This document shows, piece after piece, positions 41,210-51,202 of a DNA stretch of 64,000 nucleotides. The stretch is from Xiphydria camelus (lineage: Eukaryota > Arthropoda > Insecta > Hymenoptera > Xiphydriidae): contig OY783196.1 of NCBI GenBank assembly GCA_963678675.1, positions 14,006,138-14,070,137 on the forward strand. The letters run 5' to 3'. Both the position numbers and the translations under genes were made by a program. Under the pieces are notes generated by a model. It saw only the letters and a program-made list of their open reading frames with translations. It made no database searches and was not told where the DNA came from. Each line of letters begins with the position of its first letter. Position 1 is the first letter of the stretch.

Positions 41210-41371
41210 ATGCTCGCAGGACTTCCATGGACAAAATATATTATATATTGTACCATGGCTTTGGCGACAGCTTTAGCTGGATCACAAATGGTTCACAGTT
41301 ATTATAAGCCGCTCGATGATATTGAAAATCTAGTCGAGCAAGAGTTAGAGAAAACAAAATTTGAAAAATAA
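41210..41371 (+). CDS. sloth2: Sloth2 / brawnin (UQCC6) mitochondrial microprotein
   Basis: A 53-residue ORF starting MLAGLPWTKYIIYCTMALAT and continuing ALAGSQMVHSYYKPLDDI. Brawnin/C12orf73 (UQCC6) has the same plan: M-x-A-G-x-P-x3-Y, a single hydrophobic helix, then A-G-x2-V-H-x-Y-Y-x-P. The tail (ENLVEQELEKTKFEK) is shorter than in vertebrates. The family inserts in the inner mitochondrial membrane and is needed for complex III assembly; in flies it acts with the sloth1 product. The ORF lies downstream of sloth1 in the same frame, with an A at -3, and is followed by AATAAA 76 bp after the stop. Leaky scanning past the sloth1 start is the likely way it is translated (inference). The short size means routine gene callers could miss it. 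Confidence 0.9.
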   Translation: MLAGLPWTKYIIYCTMALATALAGSQMVHSYYKPLDDIENLVEQELEKTKFEK

Positions 41372-41446
41372 TGCAACCTGGGAGTAAACCCTGTGTTTAG
41401 TGTAATCAGGTTCCACATTAATCATAATAGTGCTACGTAGGATCTG

Positions 41447-41452
41447 AATAAA
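41447..41452 (+). terminator. Polyadenylation signal of the sloth transcript
   Basis: AATAAA occurs 76 bp after the sloth2 stop and is the only such signal before the convergent MCC exon. Confidence 0.75.
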
Positions 41453-41459
41453 GAAATAT

Positions 41460-42826
41460 TCAAAGAAAGATGTGTTTTTTTATCATATAAATTCCTATCA
41501 ATATTACCTGCGTGGTATGTCTCTCAACCATTCCTAGCATCTGCTGCTCTAACTTTTTTAATCTGGATTGATACTTCTTCTTGGACCTATCCAGTGTTTG
41601 AACGAGTGCTCTGAAATTAAGGTAGTTCGTTTTATCTTGAGACAAGTCCAACAATCTCTATGACAAAACTTTCAAACATTTTGAGGTTTTTCAATTCTTT
41701 TTCCTGTACAGAAAAAAATTTAATCACCCATTAGCCATCTTCAAGTCATTTACAAGTTCAGCAGATTGTTGATGTCTCAGTTCAGAATTTTTGTTCACTT
41801 TGTCCAATGTGGAGACAAGTTCTTGAAGGCGTTCCTTTAATCGAGCTTCTCTACTTAAAGCCTCTATCAGTTCTGATTCGTTGCTTTCGCTTTCATTGTC
41901 ACTTGAAGTACGGTCCTAGTTTGAATACATAACAATTTAGCATTACAGAGAACGGGTTTCTTGATTTTGTTTACTTGCTTCCTTTGAAGCAGTTTCTTAT
42001 GAACCTTGTTTGTGCCCATAGCAAGCAAGGCCTCGGTATCGCCAAGCTGACACTGAAGATGTTGAATGGCGGCGTGCTGCGCCGCGATTTGAGCATCACG
42101 AGCATTAAGTTTCAATTCTATCGTAGCTCTTTCTTTCTCCAATAAAAAGACGCGCGCTCGTAATTCGGCTTTATCTTCCCGCATAGCCATCAACTCCTAA
42201 TGCAATGCAAAAGAAATGCAAAGCGATTAATTTTCGTACTTCTGCTTATTACATAAATATTTTAAAATAGAGACAAACCTGCATAAGAACAGCAGTTTCT
42301 AAGTCCAATTTTCTTGCTTCAGCTAATGAGATTGTGTTTCGTGAATTCAAAGGTTCGGCGTGGACACTTTCCAATTCTACCGCGGTTGATCTGACCATCG
42401 CACGATCACCCTTCAGCTTGCTAATATGCTTTCTGAGTCGCTGTTCTTCTTCAATTGTCCATGTTACTTCCGACCTGAGGGGACAAATGGAATAATGCGA
42501 TTAGTCGGTAACTTTTATTTTCAGTATATATTGCTTGGAAGTTAATAAATAATAACACTTACTCATCCGATAGTATCATGCTGTCTTCCCACGGAGCACC
42601 TAAAGCAGTACAGTCATTTTCCAATCTATTTAGGACGTGATAAGCAACATTCTCGGCTGCTCTTCTATTGTCACTGGCCATATCGTTTTTATCAGTGGTT
42701 AAGGCTATTTCACTTTCAAGCAGAGCTACTAGAACATCGTAAGCTTCTATGGCACGATCGCTGTAAGAAAGCGCGAGTCGCAGGGCTGTGGAGTTCGATT
42801 CATATTTGCCCACGAGAAGACTCAAT
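41460..42826 (-). CDS. MCC: MCC (mutated in colorectal cancers) C-terminal exons
   Basis: Five minus-strand exons with GT/AG introns: 42826-42563, 42474-42279, 42196-41975, 41915-41728 and 41610-41508. The first gives LSLLVGKYESNSTALRLALS, almost identical to vertebrate MCC. The second has EEEQRLRKHISKLKGDRAMV and LELESVHAEPL, the MCC PDZ-binding-protein domain; the third ELMAMREDKAELRARVFLLE; the fourth RHQQSAELVNDLK; the fifth KYQSRLKKLEQQMLGMVERH. MCC is a coiled-coil cytoplasmic protein linked to Wnt signalling, cell polarity and migration. Its last vertebrate exon (RMLKQRIALLEEEN…, ending in a PDZ ligand) was not found nearby. If the fifth intron is retained, the frame stops at 41460. 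Upstream exons lie beyond, across the repeats or outside the window. The 3' end converges on sloth2, leaving about 8 bp between the retained-intron stop and the sloth AATAAA. Confidence 0.9.
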
Positions 42827-42849
42827 CTAAAGATGAATGAAGGAGTCAA

Positions 42850-43198
42850 AAGAGTCAGTAGATGTCGCTTGACGTAGATCTTGATAAGTAACTATACTAC
42901 TCTTGTGGAAATTTTTCTCTGTCAAATCTCTACCAAAACTGCGAAAAACTGCCAAGTCTACAATTTCTCTGTGAATGTTCTTATTTTAAGAGCTGACAGA
43001 GAAATATAGTTCAAGCAGCAATCGTCTGATTGCCTATCTCATTAATATTTTAAAAAATGATAATTAAGATATCTGGATGGAAATGTGTAGATTGATGATT
43101 TTATATCCATAGAACATGAAACCACAGGTGTGCCTAGTTTTTCATGGCTAAATGTAGAAATAAGAATCAAGTTCCGTTACATATTTTTTACGCAAAAC
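42850..43198 (-). other. MCC intron, no feature seen
   Basis: This is sequence upstream of the first visible MCC exon. The acceptor CATCTTTAG lies at 42827-42835. No exon, repeat or hairpin was recognised before the foldback at 43201, which would also be intronic if MCC continues. Confidence 0.5.
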
Positions 43199-43200
43199 TA

Positions 43201-43516
43201 CCGTATGTCCGCGATCATTTGAACCCTAGGAAAATTGCGAGTTTTGCATGAGCACCCCTTTGGGTCTCCTCGTCCAATAGAATCACCGGAGAAGCGTGAA
43301 TGCGCATGCGTAGTCATCCGCGAGTGTGGCGTCGTCAGCAAGTTCAGATCGATTATTTCGATAACCGATCTGAACTTGCTGACGACGCCACACTCGCGGA
43401 TGACTACGCATGCGCATTCACGCTTCTCCGGTGATTCTATTGGACAAGGAGACCCAAAGGGATGCTCATGCAAAACTCGCAATTTTCCTATGGTTCAAAT
43501 GATCGCGGACATACGG
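43201..43516. mobile_element. CCGTATGTCCGCG-family foldback MITE, perfect copy
   Basis: A 316-bp palindrome flanked by TA, with arms of about 155 bp that differ at only a few positions and a centre of only a few bases. Equal peptide frames appear on both strands because of the symmetry. It is the cleanest family member. Confidence 0.92.
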
Positions 43517-43518
43517 TA

Positions 43519-43991
43519 CTTGACAAGATATCAGGATGACTTTTATACAGAACGATAAGGCTGAGCCAAATCATGAAAAAAAATTGTGGTCTGCTTACCT
43601 TTAGCCGGCCACAACTTCTCGGCACTATAAAAGGGGAGCCTTTTCGATGACGAACCTACTTCATAAGACAGAATAATTTTTTTTCCATTCTAAAAATAAA
43701 AATATCCACAATTTAATTATAAAGGTCTATCGGCTCTGAGGTGGCCGTAAAAACGCGACAGATTGAATTTAACGCTGCATGTGTGCCATATTATGTGCGA
43801 CTGAAATTTCACAATTTTCTAAATTACCCTATTGATTGTTTTCACGCATCTATTTTATTATTTATTCACAATGTAATCTATCCCAGATAACATCGAGTCA
43901 TTCTAAAGTCATCGAAAAGACGTCTCCACAAAGTCACGGATGTCTTTAACCTTCTACCCTCATGACCCCGTACAAAATTAAAATTCGTGCC
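43519..43991. other. Spacer without gene
   Basis: AT-rich, no supported frame or hairpin. It may be MCC intron sequence. Confidence 0.4.
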
Positions 43992-44001
43992 ATTTTGTTA
44001 G

Positions 44002-44703
44002 TTTTTTTTTTTTTTTTTTTTTTATTGAGAATACCCTAAATGTACATGCGTCGTTGGGAGCTCGCCCATATGGCGCTTACTTCAATCCTCTATTTTACAA
44101 CCGTTAGCTCCATTCGTGATGTGGAGTCTGTCTTAATTTAGTTTTTAATCTAGTCTACATTAGTTTTATAGTAGGTATTCTTCCTAATTTTTAACGTATA
44201 ACAAAAACATTTGCGCGTTTTCTCATATAAAATATTTACATTTTCCCTGAGTTTTAGGATATAAAAGGTATTTAGATTTTTATTTTTGCACTTTCTATAA
44301 ATTTCTGAATTACGTTTAAGATTTTTTCATCTAATAGGCACAGAATTTGTTCAATGCAGAAAGGAGGGTACAAATTACATTCTTTTATCAATTCTTTCTC
44401 CATTTCTTCCCTCTCTTTCTTATATGTAGGGCATTCCCAGAAAATATGGTTAGGGGATTCTTCTCCCCCTCCACATTGACAGGTTGGTGAATCTACTATT
44501 TTAAATCGAAATAAACTCTTTCTCGAGGAGTCGTGGCCACTTCTTAATCTGTTCATGACTACGATCGTCTGTCGTCTGACTTTGGTTTTGGTGAACCATG
44601 GGTTTGTGCCTTTTTCGTAATAATTAACAAAATATTTTATACCTTTATCGTTTCCTGATTCTACGCTCCATTCATGGAATTCTTCACGCAATTTTTGTTT
44701 CCA
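44002..44703 (-). mobile_element. 5'-truncated LINE
   Basis: The minus-strand insertion has a poly(A) tail (T run at 44002-44024) and a C-terminal ORF2 fragment. It is flanked by ATTTTGTTAG on both sides (43992-44001 and 44704-44713). Its length of about 700 bp shows 5' truncation, typical of target-primed insertion. Confidence 0.85.
44272..44691 (-). pseudogene. LINE ORF2 C-terminal fragment
   Basis: A 139-codon frame with VVMNRLRSGHDSSRKSLFRF, then DSPTCQCGGGEESPNHIFWE and CPTYKKEREEM. This is the zinc-binding segment (C-x-C…H…C) that follows the RT or RNase H in I/R1-type LINEs. The catalytic RT lies upstream and is missing because of the truncation. Confidence 0.8.
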
Positions 44704-44713
44704 ATTTTGTTAG

Positions 44714-45045
44714 TTTTAATTTTATTGGATTGTGGCTCCACCTACCTCTCCACCTCCTCTCTTGTTAGAATGCAATTTAGTACTCAATAGGGAGTTTTTG
44801 AGCTCCTTAATTTTAGAACGTTAAACGTAAAACGTTATGTTGAGCATGCGCAGTGGCTTCATAATAACCGATTACGCTATTAAACGATAACGTGATACCT
44901 TATTAGACGGAGAATAGGGTACACTTAATAAGCGATAACGAAAATGCACTGTCGCTAGAGTGCGCTTAGAGAGAAGAATCAATGGCGTCAGAAGAAAGAC
45001 CGAGTCTGGAGGAAAGCGGCACGTGCCCGACCGATGACAGCGTTG
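44714..45045. other. Spacer without gene
   Basis: No supported frame. GATAACG and GTGCGCT words recur but form no clear fold. Confidence 0.4.
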
Positions 45046-45047
45046 TA

Positions 45048-45264
45048 CACCCGGGGACACGGTATCTGTCGCTGGTGACTTTTTTTAAACGTTATTTTTA
45101 AACGTACTAACCAATAATTAATAATCCTCATGCTTTCATTAACGAGAGTAGACGCCACCGTAGCTAACGAGCGCATGAGAATTAATTATTCATTGGTTAG
45201 TACGTTTAAAAAAAAAATAACGTTTAAAAAAAGTCACCAGCGACAGATACCGTGTCCCCGGGTG
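45048..45264. mobile_element. TACACCC-family hairpin MITE, copy 4
   Basis: The ends CACCCGGGGACACGGTATC and inverse are TA-flanked. The arms share GTCGCTGGTGACTTTTT and ACGTACTAACCAAT with other members, and the loop CATTAACGAGAGTAGACGCC is common to most copies. Confidence 0.88.
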
Positions 45265-45279
45265 TAAGTGTTGTACCTA

Positions 45280-45490
45280 CATCTGAGGACACGAAATCTG
45301 TCGTTGGTGACTTTTTTAAATGTTATTTTTAAACGTACTAACCAATGAACAATTAATTCTCATGCGCTCATTAGCTATGGTGGTGTCTACTCTTGTTAAT
45401 GAAAGCATGAGGATTATTAATCATTGGTTAGTACGTTTAAAAATAACATTTAAAAAAAGTTATCAGCGATAGATTTCGTGTCCCCGGATG
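45280..45490. mobile_element. TACACCC-family hairpin MITE, copy 5
   Basis: Same family, with ends changed to CATC(C/T)GAGGACACGAAAT. It lies 15 bp from copy 4, and the loop is in the opposite orientation to copy 4. Confidence 0.86.
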
Positions 45491-45556
45491 TAAGTGAAAT
45501 AAAGCGGCCACGTCTCGGAGGGTCGCCGCTGCCGGGCGTGCCTATACGAACGCATA

Positions 45557-45972
45557 CCGCATGTCCGAGCCCAAACCGCTCAAGCGCCGATACCTATGGC
45601 CGATAACTTGAAATTTGTTTTCGGCAGTGTTTGCCGACGGTTGAAAATTTGATAGTTAGAGATGGCTTGAGAAGAGTGCGCTGTGTGTACTGTGTGAGAG
45701 CGAAAAGTGTCAAACGTCTGATTTCCCGATAGCTGTCAATTCGGGAGATCGTAGTGTTTCGTATATTATTCAATACTTCGATCTCTCGAATTGACAGCTA
45801 TCGAGAAATCAGACGTTTGACACTTTTCGCTCTCACGCAGTACACACAGCGCACTCTTCTGAAGCCATCTCTAATTATCAAATTTTCAACCGTCGGCAAA
45901 CACTGCCGAAAACAAATTTCAAGTTATCGGCCATAGGTATCGGCGCTTGAGCGGTTTGGGCTCGGACATGCG
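45557..45972. mobile_element. Foldback MITE, CCGCATGTCCGAG family, copy 2
   Basis: Nearly identical to 13287-13703, flanked by TA. The right end directly joins the TAA of the next element. Confidence 0.88.
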
Positions 45973-45975
45973 TAA

Positions 45976-46642
45976 AGGCCCTTGCACACTGGACGCGTCA
46001 AGCGCCAAGCGTCGGGCAGCGAGCGCTTGCTGCTTGCTGCTTGAATTGGTGACCGTTCACACTGATCGCTTCAGCGTGTCAAAACCACAACCTTGACATT
46101 TTCGTAATGTACTATCACCCAAGTAGAAGACTTCGCATGGAAACGAAAATTAATCATTTTGGCAATTTTATATCTCCATCGCTGGTTGCTCTTTTTTCAT
46201 TTTTGCACATGAAATGTTAATCAACGTAAAATATCAAACCCAATCTGAACCAAATGCGAGGTTAGGCTAGTTTGTACACCCGTGCTCACGGATTCTGTCG
46301 CTGGTGACTTTTTAAAAATGTTATTTTTAAACGTACTAACCAATGATTAATAATCCTCATGCCTCCTCATTAACGAGAGTAGACGCCACCGTAGATAATG
46401 AGGGCGTGAGAATTAATTGTTCATTGGTTAGTACGTTTAAAAATACCATTTAAAAAAGTCACCAGTGACAGAATCCGTTACATCCGTGAGCACGGGTGTA
46501 ACTAGGCCGCTGCTCGCTGCTAGCTCAAAATCCAACATCGTTCAATTTTTGGGAAGCGTCAAGCGTCACGTACGAAATATCTCTGCGTTCATTGGTTGCT
46601 GCTCGACGCTTGGCGCTTGACGCGTCCAGTGTGCAAGGGCCT
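45976..46642. mobile_element. AGGCCCTTGCACACTGG foldback with nested TACACCC MITE, copy 1
   Basis: The arms AGGCCCTTGCACACTGGACG and inverse contain CGTCAAGCGCCAAGCGTC. A TACACCC-family MITE (46277-46498) sits in the middle at a GCCTAGT site. A second composite at 50141-50794 has the same MITE at the same site in opposite overall orientation and is flanked by TAA on both sides. Confidence 0.87.
46277..46498. mobile_element. TACACCC-family hairpin MITE, copy 6 (nested)
   Basis: The ends CACCCGTGCTCACGGATTC and inverse are TA-flanked, inside the AGGCCCTTG foldback. Confidence 0.88.
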
Positions 46643-47224
46643 GTAGTGTAGTCCGCTACACTTACGTTATACGTAACGCCTTCTTGAGGATCAAAAACTA
46701 ATTTCAACAAGGTGGTGTTAACGTTAATGGAATAAATTTGCGCATGCTCACAATAACCGATAACCGAAAACCAGGACGTGCAGTTTAGCAGTCCAAAAAC
46801 TCTCTAATGACTATGTCTCCACCGCATGCTTAAAACCGGTTTTGTCTAAACCGACTTTTAGTAAAGGTAGTTTTAGTGTCGATGGAGACGCCTTAATCCT
46901 CTTTTAAGTAAACCGGTTTAACATGCAGGATTAGCTTTAGTAAAAACCAAACTTAGGACGATGGAGACGGTTTAAGTCGGTTTAAAAAACGATTGCCAAC
47001 TGTATCGGCATCGCGAGGTAATTTATATTGCGTGTTGTCAATCTTCGACTTATTTGTGTTAATAAATGTATAAGGCTTAAATAAATCACTGTAATTGTTG
47101 TAACGTAATGATTAAAAATTAAAGCACGTTTCATGTTTAATGTTGTGTTTTCCATCATAACATGACCTATAAATCCTCAATAGTTGGTAACATTTACTCT
47201 TTCGGATTAAGTAATAATCTAAAC

Positions 47225-47595
47225 CAGCCCCCTGCAACTTACACGTATATTCCCATTAGATATCTTTGACCACGCTTTGTCGCCAGTCGTAATAATCCGC
47301 TACGTGGCGCCTTATCGCTGGCCCTGTGTTGGCTGCTGCTGACTGCTGGCTGTTGGCTACGCTGGCTCATATAAAATTCGTTCGAACATTTACTGGACTA
47401 TTTCTATTACTTCATAAAATTCCTTATCCCTACATATTTATTACAAAATGGAATAATGCTTCATTGCACTGATTGCACTCAAGTCCCTTCATTCACACCT
47501 CATTCGCCCGCTTTCAGTCGGGCCAGCGACACTGCGCCACCACGCGGTTGGCGACAACGGTATGGCCATGCGAAATGCAGAGTTGCAGGGGGCTG
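47225..47595. mobile_element. hAT-type MITE, copy 2
   Basis: The ends CAGCCCCCTGCAACT and inverse have an 8-bp duplication ATCTAAA(C/G) (47217-47224 and 47596-47603, 7 of 8 identical). It is strongly similar to 32610-32985. Confidence 0.88.
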
Positions 47596-47601
47596 ATCTA
47601 A

Positions 47602-48106
47602 AGTGGCCCGGAGACGGTCAATAATATTGTCAATAATTTTGTCAATGGTACTCATTGATGCATCCAATTGATCGTGTAGGAAGCAATTGATGCCATTGTC
47701 AATCGATGGACGGAGATTGATAAGAAATTTGATTGAAGCACATTGACGGGGACCATTGACGCATCCCAATTGATCGTGTAATCGAGAAATTGACAATCGT
47801 TCGGGCAGTTGCACCAGACGGCCACGCGATGACGGATACGCCATCTAATAAAACTTAACTAATAAACGACTCGACTCGCGAGAAATTCACTTCCACTAAT
47901 AAAATCTAACCAATAAAAGACTCGACTCGCGAGAAATTCACTGCCACTGATGAAATATTGACGTATTCATTGGATCTCCATCAATCGCAATTGCAATTGA
48001 AATCATCAATCTTATTGACAATATTATTGACGGTCTATGTGCTACTCCATTAATCGCAATTGATCAATTTCATTGACAATATTATTGACCGTCTCCGGGC
48101 TACTTT
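47602..48106. mobile_element. Foldback (GTGGCCCGGAGACGGTC ends)
   Basis: GGCCCGGAGACGGTCAATAA is inverted at the right. The word TCAATAATATTGTCAAT occurs in both arms and again internally near 48010. No coding. Confidence 0.75.
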
Positions 48107-48224
48107 AACCTCTTTTTATGTTTGCAATGGAGACGCCTCTTTAAATCGCCTTTATTAAAGGTCGGTTTAGACAAAACCGGTTTTAAGCGTGCGGTGGAGA
48201 CGTAGTCTATGGTCATAGACTATG

Positions 48225-48455
48225 TCTCCACGGTAGCGTTAAATCCGAGATTTAGAAATCCTCGTATAGAGACTTTTTGTCTCCACCGCAGATATCTATA
48301 GGATTATATCGGATTAATAAGTCTAATGCTGCTAATTTGGTAGGATTAGACTTATTAATCCGAGAGGTATCTCCGCCGGTGAAATATTTGAGATTGAATA
48401 ATACGAGGATGACTAAATCTCGGATTTAACCCTACGGTGGAGACGTAGTCAATGA
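48225..48455. mobile_element. GTCTCCAC-ended hairpin MITE
   Basis: ACTATGTCTCCACGGTAG…TTAAATCCGAGATTTA pairs with its inverse near 48410-48450. The ends are related to the neighbouring elements but the core is different. Confidence 0.75.
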
Positions 48456-49301
48456 CTAGGTACGTCTCCACCGCACGCTTAAAACCGGTTTTGTCTAAAC
48501 CGACTTTTAGTAAAGACAGTTTTAGTGTCGATGGAGACGTCTAAGGGCTGGTTGCACCAGCAACATTTAAGCGAAGGTAATTTGTATTGCGACGTGTTGC
48601 CAATCTTCGACTTATTTGTGTTAATAAACGTATAAGGCTTAAATAAATCACTGTAATTGTTGTAACGTAGTGATTAAAAATTAAAGCACGTTTCATGTTT
48701 AATGTTGTGTTTTCCATTATAACATAACCTAAGACCATACCCATACCTTACCACCATACCATAAGAGTAAATGTTACCAACTGTTAAGGATTTATAGATT
48801 ATGTTATAATGGAAAACACAACATTAAACATGAAACGTGCTTTAATTTTTAATCATTACGTTACAACAATTACAATGATTTATTTAAGCCTTATACATTT
48901 ATTAACACAAATAAGTTGAAGATTGACAACACGTCGCAATACAAATTACCTCGCGATGCCGATACAGTTGGCAATCGCTTTTTAAACCGACTTAAACCGA
49001 CTCCATCGTCCTAAATTTGGTCTTTACTAAAGCTAATCCTGCATGTTAAACCGGCTTACTTATAGAAGGACTAAGGCCCGGTTGCACCAACGGAATTTGA
49101 AAGTTAAGCTTGGCTTATCTGCAGTCACAGCCAATCAAATGCTCGGATTTTGAAGTTAAGTGGAGCTTATCTCCTAAGTGTCGCTTAAATGTCGTTAGTG
49201 CAACCGAGCCTTAGGCGTCTCCATCGACACTAAAACTACCTTTACTAAAAGTCGGTTTAGACAAAACCGGTTTTAAGCGTGCGGTAGAGACGTAGTCTAT
49301 G
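48453..49301. mobile_element. GTCTCCACCGCACG foldback with nested pieces
   Basis: The ends CGTCTCCACCGCACGCTTAA and inverse enclose a GGCT/CCGGTTGCACCA-ended element (about 48543-49212), itself split into smaller inverted blocks, such as ATGAAACGTGCTTTAATTTT inverted around 48770. Confidence 0.7.
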
Positions 49302-49329
49302 TATTTATAGCGCGATCGGGTTACCTGTA

Positions 49330-49724
49330 CAGTATGTCCCGTGGATAACGCAAGTATTTGAATTTCCCCCACATTTGACTTTGGTAGTGCTTGGAACGGT
49401 GCTGTAGTTAGAGTTGGCTTCAGAAGAGTACGCTGCGTTTTTACGAGCCGTGTTTCCGAAACTTGTATGATTATTTCTCATCACTTCTACACATTATTTA
49501 CCATTATTTACAAATTCAGTTAATTTCGAGGTTAGACGCTTCGAACTCCCGAATTGACAATTCCCGGGAAATCAGACGTTTTACACTTTTCGCTCTCGAA
49601 ACACGTCTCGTAAGAACGCAGCGCACTCTTCTGAAGCCAACTCTAACTACAGCACCGTTCCAAGCACTACCAAAGTCAAATGTCAGGGAAATTCAAATAC
49701 TTGCGTTATCCACGGGACATACTG
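49330..49724. mobile_element. CAGTATGTCCCG-family foldback MITE, copy 2
   Basis: TA-flanked 395-bp palindrome, close to 35446-35843. Confidence 0.87.
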
Positions 49725-49790
49725 TATAGGTAAAGTTAATATTTTCAAATTATTTTGGGGTCACTTGGGCACCACGTCAATGTATACGTA

Positions 49791-50131
49791 CACCCTCGAG
49801 CTCAGATTCTAATCACGGGGAATTTTCAAAATGTAATCTTTAAACGTAACAGCCAATTAGCAATTAAGGGCCAGTTCCACAACTCGGGCTTATCTAGATA
49901 AACTCGGTTTAAATCCTCATTCTCGGGCGCTTATTGGTTGAACGGATGATTTAAACTCCGTTTAAGAGTTAAGCCCGAGTTGTGGAACCGGCCCTAAATC
50001 TCATACTTTCATTAGCTAATGCGGCCTTTGCCCTGGCTAATGAAAGCATGATAATTAATTATTCATTGGTTAGTATATTGAAATATGACATTTTGAAAAT
50101 TCCCCATGATTAGAATCTGAGCTCGAGGGTG
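49791..50131. mobile_element. TACACCC-family hairpin MITE, copy 7, with nested MITE
   Basis: Close to copy 3 (40566), with CACCCTCGAGCTCAG ends. It is interrupted at 49868-49994 by the GGGCCAGTTCC MITE with TAA duplications, and copy 3 shows the single TAA of the empty site (AGCAATTAAATCTC). Confidence 0.9.
49868..49994. mobile_element. GGGCCAGTTCCACAAC hairpin MITE, copy 2
   Basis: A 127-bp version of 40261-40428 with part of one arm deleted; TAA at 49865-49867 and 49995-49997. Confidence 0.88.
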
Positions 50132-50140
50132 TAACTGTAA

Positions 50141-50794
50141 AGGCCCTTGCACACTGGACGCGTCAAGCGCCAAGCGTCAAGCAGCAACCAATGAGTGCAG
50201 AGATATTTCGTACGTGACGCTTGACGCTTCCCAAAAATTGAACGGTGTTGAATTTTGGGCTAGCAGCGAGCAGCGGCCTAGTTACACCCGTGCTCACAGA
50301 TCCTGTCGCTGGTGACTTTTTTAAATGTTATTTTTAAACGTACTAACCAATGAACAATTAATTCTCATACCCTCATTATCTACGGTGGCGTCTACTCTCG
50401 TTAATGAAAGCATGAGGATTATTAATCATTGGTTAGTACGTTTAAAAATAACATTTAAAAAAAGTCACCAGCGACAGAATCCGTGAGCATGGGTGTACAA
50501 ACTAGCCTAACCTCGCATTTGGTTCAGATTGGATTTGATATTTTACGTCGATTAACATTTCATGTGTAAAAATGGAAAAAGAACAATCAGCGATGGAGAT
50601 ATAAAATTGCCAAAATGATTAATTTTCGTTTCCATGTGAAGTGATATACCTTGGGTGAAGTACTACGAAAATTTCAAGGTTGTAGTTTTGGCACGCTGAA
50701 GCGATCAGTGTGAATGGTCACCAATCCAAGCAGCAAGCAGCAAGCGCTCGCTGCTCGACGCTTGGCGCTTGACGCGTCCAGTGTGCAAGGGCCT
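50141..50794. mobile_element. AGGCCCTTGCACACTGG foldback with nested TACACCC MITE, copy 2
   Basis: TAA on both sides (50138-50140 and 50795-50797). It contains the TACACCC MITE 50285-50495 at the same internal site as copy 1, and the whole composite is inverted relative to copy 1. Confidence 0.87.
50285..50495. mobile_element. TACACCC-family hairpin MITE, copy 8 (nested)
   Basis: The ends CACCCGTGCTCACAGATCC and inverse; the loop is in opposite orientation to copy 6. Confidence 0.87.
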
Positions 50795-50812
50795 TAAGTA
50801 AAATGGCAAGTA

Positions 50813-51196
50813 CACCCGTGGACCCAAATTCTGTCGCTGGGGAATTTTCAAGAGGAAGTTTAGTAGAGTCGTGAGTAGATGATCGATACGGGAGACTACG
50901 CGGGAGATATGGCTGACAGGATTGCGAGGTATGGAATGATGAAGTTGTTTTGTGAATTCGGTGTAGAAAAATTAATCTAATTTTATTTGAGTTTAGATAC
51001 CATTACTTTACACTATTACTTTATACGAAAATTTATTTTTATACACAGAATTCACAAAATTTGTCTTCATCATTCCATACCTCGCAATCCTGTCAGCCAT
51101 ATCTCCCGCGTCGTCTCCCGTATCGGTCACCTACACGCGACTCTACTAAACTTCCTTTTGAAAATTCCCCAGCGACAGAAGCCGAGTCCACGGGTG
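50813..51196. mobile_element. TACACCC-ended hairpin with a different core
   Basis: The ends CACCCGTGGACCCAAATTCT and inverse are TA-flanked. The arms share GTCGCTGGGGAATTTTC with the family, but the core (AGGAAGTTTAGTAGAGTCG … ATGGCTGACAGGATTGCGAG) is unrelated to the common core. Confidence 0.82.
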
Positions 51197-51202
51197 TATG
51201 TA

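Larger units (their letters stand above)
46808..48210. mobile_element. ACTATGTCTCCACCGC foldback with two nested MITEs
   Basis: Inverted ends (CTATGTCTCCACCGCA-GCTTAAAACCGGTTTTGTC). It holds the hAT MITE 47225-47595 and a further foldback 47602-48106. The family recurs at 48225-48455 and 48453-49301, giving three elements head to tail, with the shared words CTAAACCGACTTTTAGTAAAG and GATGGAGACG. Confidence 0.75.

Noticed and set aside
41460..41654. Separate small minus-strand gene
   Set aside because: Its middle is the fifth MCC exon (KYQSRLKKLEQQMLGMVERH) with splice sites; the rest is intron.
43198..43558. Two similar peptide frames on opposite strands
   Set aside because: They are the two strands of a perfect palindromic MITE.
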